NCBI GenBank assembly: GCA_035761045.1 | Contig: DASTRU010000226.1 | Coordinates: 1-11,592 of the forward strand | Reading direction: 5' to 3' | Length of the DNA: 11,592 nucleotides | DNA from: DASTRU01 sp035761045 | Lineage (GTDB): Bacteria; Pseudomonadota; Gammaproteobacteria; Burkholderiales; Burkholderiaceae_E | In this document: in pieces, positions 1 to 7,044 of the stretch | Numbering within the stretch: the stretch's first letter is position 1 | Layout of the letters: every line of letters begins with the position of its first letter | Notes under the pieces: model-generated | Databases searched by the model: none | The model's input: only the letters and a program-made list of their open reading frames with translations | Told to the model about the DNA's origin: nothing | Position numbers and translations under genes: made by a program

Positions 1-2026
1 ACTCGACATCGACGTCGGCCGGCAAATCGGACGGATCGATCGACAACCGATTGCGCTCGTACGGCCGCAATCCCGGCACCAGCAATTGCCCCCGTGCGTC
101 GGTCTGCCCCACCGGTTGGTTGTCGAACAACACGCCTACTCGCGAGTGCCCGGGCACGCTAACGACGGCGAAGCCGGATTCGAGACGGCGGCTCGCATGC
201 ACGTCGCCATCAAACGCGACGAGCGAGCCGGTCGCGCCGGCCCGAACGTAATTCGTGCCATTGAAGCGCGTGGCTTCCAAGCTCGCGGTCCCCGCGCGGT
301 GATAGGCGTCGACCATGGCGCGGCCGTCGCCATGGTCGGACGCCTGCACGGTCCAGCCGATGCCTTCGGCGCCAAAGCGCGATTGCTGAACCTGCACGTT
401 CGTTTCGGCGCGCGCTCCGTCGTGACGACGCACGACGCTGGTATTGCCGCGCGACCCAAAGGGAATCGTGAGCATCGCGATCACGCTCGTGCGCGTGGTG
501 GTCCCCACGATCCGCGTGCGCAAGGCGGTGACCGTGGCGAACGCGGTCGCGCCGACCGAGGTCGACCAACTCATGCTCGACAACTCGACCCGACCGTTCG
601 CGCCGCGATCGTCGCGCACGTACCCAAGGCCCACCGAGCCCAAGCCCGGGCGCGCGTATCCGCCGTTCAGCGTGATGCGTTCGCCCGCGCTGGCCATCGT
701 GGGGTCGCGCCCCAAGCCGGCGAACGCCCGGTCGTTGCGCTCCACGCGCGCCGCCCAGGTGAGAGCGCCGGCGCGCTCCACGCCCCATTGCGTAAGCGTT
801 CCGGTGCCGTGCGCGCTTTCACTGCCCACCAACGTCGCTAGGAACACCATCGACGCGTTGGGAATGCGCCACGCCAGCGACGCGCCGCCCGCGCGCGAGG
901 TGGCGGCGGCTTCGCCGCGCAGCTCTGCGGTGAGGTCGTTCGATAGCCCACGGCGCCACGTTCCGGCGGCGAACCCGAGCCCGTAATCCGCGTCGCGCAG
1001 CGCGTAGTTGTTGCGCACCGCGCCGGCCTCGAAGGCCAGGTCGTTAAGACCAGCGCGCAATAGTTGCGGGCTGACGTAAAACGGCTGGACGAACACCTGC
1101 TCGCGACCGCTGATGTCGCGCGCGACCACGCGCACCTCGCCGGAGCCGGTGACGATCGGTAAATCGGTGAACGCGAACGGACCGGCCGGCACCTCGCGCT
1201 GCGCGACCCGGGCGTTGTTGATGAACACATCCACCGTCGAGGGCAGCACCGCCGCGCCGTTCACGCTTTGCAGCGGCAAGCGCGACAAATACGGTTGCGT
1301 CGCGAAGTTCGTCGCCAATTGCACGCCGCCGTACCGCACCGAGCGCCCCCACGCGCCGCCGTGCGAGATCGCGTCGCCCACGCGCCACGTGCGCAAGCGC
1401 TCGGGCTCGTCGATCGAATAGGTCGTCTCCAGCCGGACGGTTTTCGCGCTTGCGCCGCTCATGCCTGATTGCGAAAAAACGCTGTGCGTCATCACGCCCC
1501 AGCGAGACGACGCGCCCACTTCGGCGAGCAATCCAGCGCTTCGCATGCCGGACGAGGTGGAGGCATAGCCGTCGTAATTGAGAAAGGCGGCGGGCTCGCC
1601 CACCGCCCTTGGCATGCGCTCGGCGTCGAGCTCGAGCGTCACGGTTTCAAAAGCGGACGCGGGCGCGTCGATGGTCAAGGTTTGCGATACCGCGTCGAAC
1701 GCGACGGGCATGCTCGCCAGCGAGACGTACTCCCGGCCGTTGAAGCGGCGTCGTTCGCCGTCTGGCTTCATGCGTAGCCGCGCGAGGTCGCTCGCGGCGA
1801 GCCAAAACGCGCCGGTCGCGTCTTGCAGCACCGGCGCGGTGAACATCGATCGGCCGTTGACTTGCAATTGCACGAGCCAGGTTTGCGTGACGGAAGCGGC
1901 GCTCGCGGCCTGCGAAGGCGTCGTCCACCAACACGCGCTCGCGACGATGAACGCCGCGCGCCACGCAAGCCCGTATCCCACGCCAGCGCGACAACGCGCC
2001 TTACGGCGCCGGCATGACGCTGGCAT
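1..2026 (-). CDS. Outer membrane usher of a U-type chaperone-usher pilus (3' end outside window)
   Basis: This is the pore and assembly platform that receives chaperone-pilin complexes in the periplasm and passes the growing pilus across the outer membrane. About 675 codons are visible and the frame runs open off the left edge. The order is: a basic n-region (RRRKAR) with a hydrophobic signal segment to about residue 43, an N-terminal chaperone-binding domain at about 50-135, a beta-barrel from about 145 (LNYDGY; TWRVGD; WGRSVRYGGVQ), a plug Ig-like domain inserted at about 255-318 (STVDVFINNARV ... SGREQVFVQPFY), the rest of the barrel to about 610, and a first C-terminal domain from about 620 (VSVPGHSRVGVLFDN, LLVPGLRPYERN). 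Only the end of the C-terminal region is missing. The ATG at 2026 lies inside the chaperone gene (26-base overlap) with no Shine-Dalgarno sequence, which suggests translational coupling; a GTG at 1981 is an alternative start. A tip adhesin gene probably follows beyond base 1 (inference from csu-like clusters). Confidence 0.93.
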   Translation of the reverse strand, partial: MPASCRRRKARCRAGVGYGLAWRAAFIVASACWWTTPSQAASAASVTQTWLVQLQVNGRSMFTAPVLQDATGAFWLAASDLARLRMKPDGERRRFNGREYVSLASMPVAFDAVSQTLTIDAPASAFETVTLELDAERMPRAVGEPAAFLNYDGYASTSSGMRSAGLLAEVGASSRWGVMTHSVFSQSGMSGASAKTVRLETTYSIDEPERLRTWRVGDAISHGGAWGRSVRYGGVQLATNFATQPYLSRLPLQSVNGAAVLPSTVDVFINNARVAQREVPAGPFAFTDLPIVTGSGEVRVVARDISGREQVFVQPFYVSPQLLRAGLNDLAFEAGAVRNNYALRDADYGLGFAAGTWRRGLSNDLTAELRGEAAATSRAGGASLAWRIPNASMVFLATLVGSESAHGTGTLTQWGVERAGALTWAARVERNDRAFAGLGRDPTMASAGERITLNGGYARPGLGSVGLGYVRDDRGANGRVELSSMSWSTSVGATAFATVTALRTRIVGTTTRTSVIAMLTIPFGSRGNTSVVRRHDGARAETNVQVQQSRFGAEGIGWTVQASDHGDGRAMVDAYHRAGTASLEATRFNGTNYVRAGATGSLVAFDGDVHASRRLESGFAVVSVPGHSRVGVLFDNQPVGQTDARGQLLVPGLRPYERNRLSIDPSDLPADVDVE

Positions 2027-2729
2027 CGAAGCGGTCCGTCAACGTGCGCGCTTCGATACGCAATGGCGATCCCGGAACGAGTGCCGGATTCGGCGCGAGA
2101 TCCCAGCGCTTGGCCGCGCCGGGCAGTACATAGGTGGGTGACTCGATCGCGGCGATCGGCTCGTCGCGGTCGGGCGCGTTCATGCGCACGTTGACGAGTT
2201 GCGCGTGCGCTTGGCCGCGATTGGCCGCCTCGAGCTGCCAGCCGCGCTCGTTGCGCACCACGCGCCAATCCATTTGCGCTTGGGCCGGCGCTTGCGCGGG
2301 CCGCACGAAGATCGGCAACGACATGCGCAAGATCATGCGCACGCCGGTCGCGTCGGGGCTGTCGTTGGGCACTTCCTCGATCACGATGCGGTAGGCGCGT
2401 TCACGCTCGCCCGTGGTGTCGGCGTCCGGATCGCGCAGGCCGATGCGCAAGGTCTGCGCGCGGCCGGCATGAACGGTGAAGATCGGTGGGGAAACGATCA
2501 GCGCCTCGGTGTCTTCCAGGCGGTCCTCGCCGTTTTCTTGCGTCCACACATAGGCGCGTACGTGCAACGTGGCGGGTTGATCGGCCCGGTTGGATACCGT
2601 CAACGCGCTCGTTGGTCGGCGCGCCGACAACTCGGTGCGCAGCGGCGCGACCTGCCATTGCCCGGCCTGCGCAGCGCAAGCGACGAACGCTAGGCCAAGC
2701 GCGATCAGGGTGCGAAGCGCGGTGGTCAT
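2001..2729 (-). CDS. Periplasmic pilus assembly chaperone (PapD/CsuC-like)
   Basis: The product is a 242-residue periplasmic chaperone that holds pilin subunits by donor-strand complementation and delivers them to the usher. The signal peptide covers residues 1-22 (hydrophobic LIALGLAFVACA, AQA before GQW). The first Ig-like domain has the family pattern: PLRTELSARRP early, VSPPIFTVHAGRAQTLRIGL in the middle, ERAYRIVIEEVP and SLPIFVRP towards its end. A second, less conserved domain (about 135-242) follows. I chose the ATG at 2729 because it gives a clean signal peptide; the frame is open upstream to 2900, but that stretch overlaps the pilin gene and is only Arg-rich sequence. The start is 10 bases after the pilin stop and the 3' end overlaps the usher, so pilin, chaperone and usher form one transcription unit. 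No strong ribosome binding site is visible. Confidence 0.93.
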   Translation of the reverse strand: MTTALRTLIALGLAFVACAAQAGQWQVAPLRTELSARRPTSALTVSNRADQPATLHVRAYVWTQENGEDRLEDTEALIVSPPIFTVHAGRAQTLRIGLRDPDADTTGERERAYRIVIEEVPNDSPDATGVRMILRMSLPIFVRPAQAPAQAQMDWRVVRNERGWQLEAANRGQAHAQLVNVRMNAPDRDEPIAAIESPTYVLPGAAKRWDLAPNPALVPGSPLRIEARTLTDRFDASVMPAP

Positions 2730-2739
2730 GACGATCGCT

Positions 2740-3258
2740 TTAGAACGTAAGCGTGGCCGTGATCGTGTCCGAGAAACTGCCCGGCGCGACCGTTTGCCCG
2801 CTTGGGATGCGTCCGTACACCGGCACGGTGATTTGGTTCGCGAGGCTTGCGCCTTGCCCCGTACCCGTGATCGTGCTGGAGCCGCCGGTACCGTCGCCAA
2901 ACACGGTCGTGCGGCCGGCGCTGGTGTAGAGGTTGTATTGCAAGGTTTGGCTATTGCCGCTGTTGAGCATCAAGCGCGTGCCGACGGTGCCGCCGGGGGT
3001 CGTGCCGCCGTTGAGCGCCAGGGTGTACGGCGTCGTGCTCGTGCAGCGCAGGACGATGGCCGATTGTTGGTCGAGCGCCGAGCCCGAGGTGGGCGCGTAG
3101 CTGCCAAAGGCCAGCGTCGAGGCCGAATCGATCACGCAAGCCGACACCACGGTGGTCGTGACTTGAAAGGTCGTTGTTTGCGGCGACGTTTGTGCGTTCG
3201 CATACGCGCAACAGGCAAGCGCCGCCATCGTCGCCATGCTGGATAAGGACCGTTTCAC
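2740..3258 (-). CDS. Spore coat U domain (SCPU) pilin subunit
   Basis: The product is a 172-residue secreted pilin, probably the major or only shaft subunit seen here. Residues 1-22 are a signal peptide (KR at 2-3, MAALACCAYANA, predicted cut before Q23). A Thr-rich N-terminal extension (TTTFQVTTTVV) would act as donor strand. Cys41 (SACVIDS) and Cys72 (VLRCTST) are placed for the disulfide usual in this family. Gly/Thr/Ser-rich beta strands follow, ending in the SFSDTITATLTF motif typical of the SCPU domain C-terminus. The start is a GTG with a GGGG stretch about 9 bases upstream; internal ATGs at codons 8 and 11 are alternatives, but they would remove the positive n-region of the signal peptide. 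It is the first gene of the pilin-chaperone-usher run and is preceded by a 218-base gap containing a strong inverted repeat. Confidence 0.92.
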   Translation of the reverse strand: MKRSLSSMATMAALACCAYANAQTSPQTTTFQVTTTVVSACVIDSASTLAFGSYAPTSGSALDQQSAIVLRCTSTTPYTLALNGGTTPGGTVGTRLMLNSGNSQTLQYNLYTSAGRTTVFGDGTGGSSTITGTGQGASLANQITVPVYGRIPSGQTVAPGSFSDTITATLTF

Positions 3259-3476
3259 GAAAACACCCCGCTAAAAACACGCGTGACCGCGCTGAATGCC
3301 GCAAGGCTAGAGCAGGTTTTTCGGCCGCCAAACCCAAAATCGACCGAATTCGTGACGTTTGCACGTGTGTTTTCAACGAATTTCGAGGCGGACCAGGCCA
3401 TTCCTGGCCCGCCTCGGGAAAGCGCTGAGTGCGATGCAATAACGCCTCCGATCTTGCCGGAGACAAGCCCTAAGAA
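3259..3476 (-). promoter_or_regulatory. Leader/intergenic region upstream of the pilin gene
   Basis: This 218-base gap separates the usher-like gene from the pilin on the minus strand. It is more AT-rich than its surroundings near the pilin start and holds a strong inverted repeat at 3384-3416 plus a weak 5-bp hairpin (CTCCG 3446-3450 with CGGAG 3458-3462). A pilin promoter most likely lies here, but I find no convincing -35/-10 pair. The best candidate is a TTGAAA on the minus strand at about 3371-3376, with a poor -10. Confidence 0.3.
3384..3416 (-). repeat. Strong inverted repeat (hairpin) between the usher-like gene and the pilin gene
   Basis: The arms are GAGGCGG-A-CCAGG (3385-3397) and CCTGG-C-CCGCCTC (3403-3415), with a 5-base loop and one A/C mismatch; the outer C3384-G3416 pair extends the stem to 13 pairs. 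No run of T follows it on either strand, so it is not a standard intrinsic terminator. It sits 61 bases after the usher-like stop codon and 126 bases before the pilin start, where it could stabilise or process the mRNA, or partly terminate it so that the two genes are expressed at different levels. Confidence 0.55.
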
Positions 3477-4748
3477 TTATTTGGAGGAGCGCACACCGTT
3501 ATTGACCGACCCAGCGCGCGTGGCCGCATCGGGGCCCAACGGCAAGCTGACGTTCACGCCAACGCTATCGCTGCTGCTTTCCGCGCGTTGATGGGTCGCG
3601 ACGATGGCCAGGCGCGCGCGCCGCCCCAAGGGCATCGCATACCGCGCGCTCACGCTTTCGGTGGGCTCGGCGCCAAAGTACGCCTGCCGCGCGTAGCCAA
3701 ATTCCAGCGGATGGCGGCCAAACAGCGCATACCCCGCGTTAAAGGCCAGCAAGGCGCGTTGCGGTTGCGTGGGATCGCGGCCGAGACTCATGAATTCGCG
3801 GTTCGTCCATTCGCCGCGCATGGAAAGCTTGACGGGCGCCACGCGCTCGAACCCCACCTGACGCAGCACGCCCGAGCCATGTTCGCTTTCACTGCCGGCG
3901 AGCGCGGCGCTGACCAAGCCGAGTTCGGGCAGCTTGAAGACGGCCGCCGCGCCCGCCGCGCTCAAGCCTTCGTGGCCTTCGGCGTGGAGTTCGGTCGTCA
4001 ATCCATCGTTAAGGCCCATGCGCCAGGTGGCGGCCGCGAATCCAGCGCCGTAATCGGTATTGCGCACCGCGTATTGCTCGCGAAGCAGCCCGGCCTCGAA
4101 CGCGTAATCCTCCACGCCGGGCCGCAATAAAACCGGAGCGGGCATCGCGGGCAAGGCGAGGATGGCGTCGCGCGACGGCAAATCACGCATGCCAAACCGC
4201 AACTCGCCGGCGTCCATCACCATGGCCGAGGGTTGACCAAAGCCAGGGGTCGGGGTCAAACCCGTGCCATTGCCGTTACCACCGCCGCCAGCCAAGGTGC
4301 GCGAGGCCGGCTTGGCGGCCACGCCCGGGCCCCATTGCACGCCGCCATAACGAAATGGCCGCCCCCAGCTCACCGGACGCAGCACTGAATCGCCCACCCG
4401 CCACGACCCGCTACCGTCCTTGTCGTGCCAGGTAAACGCGGTTTCCAGCCGGCGCGTGGCGGCACCCGCCTCGGCGGTGTCGGAAAGAAATTCGCTGGTC
4501 AGCGCGGCGCCCGGCGAAATGACGCCAACGGCGGCAAGCACGCCCGCCGGCCGCGCCTCCACCACCCGGTCCACGCAAGCGTCCGTCGCGTTCAACGCAT
4601 ACGACGAATCGTCGGCGGACCACGGCGTCGTCGCGAGAGGAAGCGCCAGACACGACGACGACGGCGCCTGCAATTGCGCCCAGGCGGACGCCGCGACGGT
4701 GGCGGCCGCGACGGTCAAAACACTACGAACGAAGAGCAAGGACTTCAT
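3477..4748 (-). CDS. Reduced usher-like outer membrane protein (usher paralogue lacking NTD, most of the plug and CTDs)
   Basis: The product is a 423-residue secreted protein with a signal peptide at 1-25 (LLFVRSVLTVAAATVAASA, AWA before Q). From about residue 69 it is collinear with the usher of the same locus: AGVLAAVG, RRLETAF, SWRVGD and WGRPFRYGGVQ at 98-138; a retained plug end and barrel re-entry at about 180-246 (GELRFGMRD, LLRPGVEDYAFEAG, DYGAGFAAATWRMGL); SESEHGSGVLRQVGFER at 286-302; then LGRDPTQ and a stop at the point matching usher residue about 525. It lacks the N-terminal chaperone-binding domain (about 43 residues with Cys33 and Cys58 stand there), the core of the plug (replaced by a Gly/Asn-rich stretch, 154-171), the last barrel strands and the C-terminal domains. 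The ATG at 4748 fits the signal peptide; the open frame to 4832 adds no signal-like sequence. Its role is unknown. It could be a decayed second usher, but the frame is intact and starts with a signal peptide of its own. Confidence 0.85.
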   Translation of the reverse strand: MKSLLFVRSVLTVAAATVAASAWAQLQAPSSSCLALPLATTPWSADDSSYALNATDACVDRVVEARPAGVLAAVGVISPGAALTSEFLSDTAEAGAATRRLETAFTWHDKDGSGSWRVGDSVLRPVSWGRPFRYGGVQWGPGVAAKPASRTLAGGGGNGNGTGLTPTPGFGQPSAMVMDAGELRFGMRDLPSRDAILALPAMPAPVLLRPGVEDYAFEAGLLREQYAVRNTDYGAGFAAATWRMGLNDGLTTELHAEGHEGLSAAGAAAVFKLPELGLVSAALAGSESEHGSGVLRQVGFERVAPVKLSMRGEWTNREFMSLGRDPTQPQRALLAFNAGYALFGRHPLEFGYARQAYFGAEPTESVSARYAMPLGRRARLAIVATHQRAESSSDSVGVNVSLPLGPDAATRAGSVNNGVRSSK

Positions 4749-4928
4749 GAGGCACGTAAAGCGAAAGCAAGCGCGAGGGCTTTGACGCAGCGTATCGAAA
4801 CATTCGCGCGCGAGATGCGCATTCATGCGCATGCCCGAGATCTTGCATCGTGCGCCCGGAAATCGGGCTCGGTGAAATCGCTGATTAGAGTAAGTGCCGG
4901 CTCACCGAAAAACCAGCGCGCCAGGCAA
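4749..4928 (-). promoter_or_regulatory. Intergenic region upstream of the usher-like gene
   Basis: This 180-base gap lies upstream of the first pilus-locus gene. It holds two copies of the palindrome ATGCGCAT (4815-4822 and 4825-4832) and a short hairpin (GCCCG 4854-4858 with CGGGC 4864-4868). It should contain the locus promoter, but no clear -35/-10 pair stands out. Confidence 0.3.
4815..4832. repeat. Tandem self-complementary octamers, possible operator
   Basis: ATGCGCAT occurs twice, separated by TC, so the two palindromes are centred 10 bp apart, about one helical turn. They lie 67-84 bases upstream of the usher-like start codon. This is the geometry of a protein-binding site, but two copies of an 8-mer in GC-rich DNA could also be chance. 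Confidence 0.25.
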
Positions 4929-5774
4929 TTAAAGCCGGCCGTTGGCCACGTCGGCCTTCAACCGCCAGCGGCCGCCCTCGCAACTCCAGGCGTGAACGAA
5001 GCCGAACAACGGCGAATTGGTGGTGAACCGCGCCTCGCCATAAAACACCGCTAGGTCGAACGCGCGCGAGACGATGCCGGGCGCGGTAATGCGCGCATGC
5101 GTCCACGACCGCTCGAAAATCCGCGCGGACGTGGGCGCGGCGCCTTGGCGTAACCGGACGACATCCTCGGCCACCGATTCCGGTGGAAGCGGCGCACCGC
5201 CACGCCGCTCGGCGAGAAACGCTTTTTCGAGTGCCTGCAAGGCGTCGGCCGTGCATTTGCCCGAGGGCAATTCCCACGCAAGCATGGGCCCGCGTCCACG
5301 GGCACGCGCCTCGTGTTCGGCCATCGGAGGATGGTTGGTGCCCGAGTCGATCAAGAAGCGCCACTTGCCGTCGTCGCCCAAGCGCCAGACGCTAAAGAAA
5401 TGCCCGGTGCCCGAAATCGGCCCGTCCTTCTTAAGCGCGAACACATAGGGGCCGGTGGAAAACGCCAAATCGCCGCTGCTGGCGATGACGACGCGCTCGG
5501 ACGTCCAATCCAAGCGCTGGCGGTCGCTGGCTTGCGCGCGCAACGACGCGATGGCGGGCGCGGGCTGCGGGCGAAACACCACCGAATCCTCCGCCGCATG
5601 GCGCAAGAACCCATCGCGTAACCCGTGCTCGGCCACGTCGCGCACGAAGGCGCGTTCGGCGGCGATGACCGGATCAATCGGCGACGGACCGGGCTTTAAA
5701 AGCGGCAGCTCGGCGCACGCAGCAAGCCATGCCAAGGGGAGTACACCGAGGACGATGCGCACTACAGCCTTCAT
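4929..5774 (-). CDS. Lipoprotein with two NTF2-like (DUF4440/SnoaL-like) halves
   Basis: The product is a 281-residue predicted lipoprotein of unknown function. The signal peptide ends in the lipobox LAAC with Cys20; Ala follows at +2, so the outer membrane is likely. Residues about 36-145 read as a DUF4440-type cone fold: AAERAFVRDVAEHG, DGFLRHAAEDSVVFRP, SGDLAFSTGPYVF, GHFFSVWRLGDDGKWRF. Residues about 175-275 repeat the pattern in weaker form: ALQALEKAFLAE, GEARFTTNSPLFGFVHAW, GGRWRLKAD. So it appears to be an internal duplication of a small ligand-binding or enzymatic fold. No catalytic residues can be named. It begins 28 bases after the stop of the coiled-coil gene on the same strand, which suggests co-transcription. 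The ATG at 5774 gives a good lipoprotein signal. Confidence 0.75.
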   Translation of the reverse strand: MKAVVRIVLGVLPLAWLAACAELPLLKPGPSPIDPVIAAERAFVRDVAEHGLRDGFLRHAAEDSVVFRPQPAPAIASLRAQASDRQRLDWTSERVVIASSGDLAFSTGPYVFALKKDGPISGTGHFFSVWRLGDDGKWRFLIDSGTNHPPMAEHEARARGRGPMLAWELPSGKCTADALQALEKAFLAERRGGAPLPPESVAEDVVRLRQGAAPTSARIFERSWTHARITAPGIVSRAFDLAVFYGEARFTTNSPLFGFVHAWSCEGGRWRLKADVANGRL

Positions 5775-5802
5775 GCAAGACCCCGATCAACGAAGCGACC
5801 AA

Positions 5803-6888
5803 TCAACGCGCGATTTGCGCCAGCAATTCGGTCAAGGTGGTTTTGAACAGCCATACCGTGAGGCCAAGCGTCAGCAGGCCACTGCCGAGCAAGCCCACCC
5901 ATATCCAACGATCGCGTTTTTGCGCGGCGACGACGCGTTGCATGTCGGAGCGCAACAGCCGCAGGCGCAAGCGCAGATCGGCGCGCGCGTCCTCGCGCCA
6001 CGCGCTGGTTTCGAGATTGACGCGGTCAAGCTGCTCTTGGTGCTGACGCTGCGTGTTGGCGAGTTGCTCTTCGAGCGCGGCGCACCGTTCGCGCAAGGCT
6101 TCGAGCTCGGCGCGCAATTCATCGCGCGTTTGCCGTGCTTGATTGGCGATGCGCACTTCCAATGCGCGAAGCTCGAACGCGGTCGCGGGCGGTTCGGCCG
6201 GCGGATTGGGCACTGAAGGCAGCGCCGACATCCGCGCCGTCGTCTCCAAACCCCGGTCGTGCACGGCGGAACGTTGACGCAAGTAATCGGCGTGGAAGGT
6301 TTGCAATTCCGAGGGCGGCAATACATCGCGGAAGCGTCCGAGGCGATCGCGATACCGCGCGAGCGCCACCGACAAATGTCCATTCACCGCCGCCAAGCGC
6401 GCCGCGTGCAAACCGGCGCGACCCGCGACCGTGCGCGCTTCCACGTGCGAGCCGCCGCCATAACGTTCGTGAATGCGTTCCATCTCGACTTCGGCCGCGG
6501 GTAAATCGCGCAACAGTTTTTCGAGCACGACGGCGCGGTTGTACGCGGCTTTCGCGCCGATCACCGACAAGGCCGGATACGCAACCTCGTGTGGCACGAC
6601 ATCGGAGACCACATCCTCGAACGCCTTGACCGCAACCGCCGCGTCGCCCGCGCGCGCCAACTGCGCGGCCTCTTGCAAGCGTGACCAAAACTCACTTTCC
6701 CTCGGATGCGTGCCAGCGGCTTGCGCGGCGGCGTCGGCTTGCGACACATGCACGCGCACGCGCGGCATCGTGATGGACACTTCGGGCGTAAGACGCTCGG
6801 CTTCGTCGTCGGGCAGCCCTAAGGGATCGAAGGGTAAGGACACGGATTCGCCTTCGGAGAGTTCGTCGGGCGTCGGCTCGTTTGGCAT
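5803..6888 (-). CDS. Tail-anchored protein with helical repeats and a coiled coil, function unknown
   Basis: The product is a 361-residue protein without a signal peptide. Residues 1-50 are acidic and probably unstructured. Residues about 63-215 are Ala-rich helices that resemble tetratricopeptide repeats (FWSRLQEAAQLARAGDAAVA, AAYNRAVVLEKLLRDLPAAE, LHAARLAAVNGHLSVALARY). A Pro-rich linker (222-235, PSVPNPPAEPPA) leads to a long Arg/Glu/Gln coiled coil (about 237-325, LRAELEALRERCAALEEQL). One hydrophobic helix near the C-terminus (about 328-348, WIWVGLLGSGLLTLGLTVWL) would anchor it in the inner membrane with the bulk in the cytoplasm. I do not recognise a named family. It may be a scaffold. 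It is the first gene of a two-gene unit with the downstream lipoprotein and is divergent from the peroxiredoxin operon. Confidence 0.72.
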   Translation of the reverse strand: MPNEPTPDELSEGESVSLPFDPLGLPDDEAERLTPEVSITMPRVRVHVSQADAAAQAAGTHPRESEFWSRLQEAAQLARAGDAAVAVKAFEDVVSDVVPHEVAYPALSVIGAKAAYNRAVVLEKLLRDLPAAEVEMERIHERYGGGSHVEARTVAGRAGLHAARLAAVNGHLSVALARYRDRLGRFRDVLPPSELQTFHADYLRQRSAVHDRGLETTARMSALPSVPNPPAEPPATAFELRALEVRIANQARQTRDELRAELEALRERCAALEEQLANTQRQHQEQLDRVNLETSAWREDARADLRLRLRLLRSDMQRVVAAQKRDRWIWVGLLGSGLLTLGLTVWLFKTTLTELLAQIAR

Positions 6889-6954
6889 CGCGAAAAAGAA
6901 TTCGTTAGTAAAGCGCTTAGGGCCGCAAGTCTATGTCATTGATCGACATTTCTC

Positions 6955-6984
6955 TTGGCAATATGGTTGAAGGTTGAGAATAGT
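6955..6984 (+). promoter_or_regulatory. Candidate sigma70 promoter of the peroxiredoxin-SIR2-ku-ligD operon
   Basis: TTGGCA at 6955-6960 matches the -35 consensus at 5 of 6 positions. After an 18-base spacer, AATAGT at 6979-6984 matches the -10 consensus at 4 of 6. Transcription would start near 6991, about 54 bases before the peroxiredoxin ATG. A GGTTGA direct repeat (6965-6970, 6972-6977) lies in the spacer. I see no clear OxyR-type operator. Confidence 0.35.
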
Positions 6985-7044
6985 TTTCAAGCATGGAAGG
7001 CCCGGCGCAGAATGCGTCGCCTAAGTTTTAACCAAGGAGCAAAC

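Noticed and set aside
86..841. A 251-codon plus-strand open frame
   Set aside because: It lies antisense to the usher, is rich in Arg, Ala and His without any domain pattern, and is a GC-bias shadow of the real minus-strand frame.
2730..2900. Extended N-terminus of the chaperone up to 2900
   Set aside because: The extra 57 residues overlap the pilin gene, are Arg/Ser-rich, and come before a good signal peptide that starts at 2729.
3371..3376. TTGAAA (minus strand) as the -35 box of a pilin promoter
   Set aside because: At 17 bases spacing the -10 would be ACGAAT, which matches the consensus poorly.
4749..4832. Upstream start of the usher-like gene at 4832
   Set aside because: The added 28 residues carry no signal-like character; a clean signal peptide begins at 4748.
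4854..4868. GCCCG-GAAAT-CGGGC hairpin as terminator of the lipoprotein gene at 4929
   Set aside because: The stem has only five pairs and no T-run follows on the minus strand.
6955..7044. Upstream start of the peroxiredoxin at 6955
   Set aside because: The ATG at 7045 has a strong AAGGAG site and matches the family start; the upstream part overlaps the likely promoter.
6889..7044. OxyR-type operator upstream of the peroxiredoxin
   Set aside because: The spaced ATAG/CTAT half-sites of the known consensus are not present in the right order and spacing.
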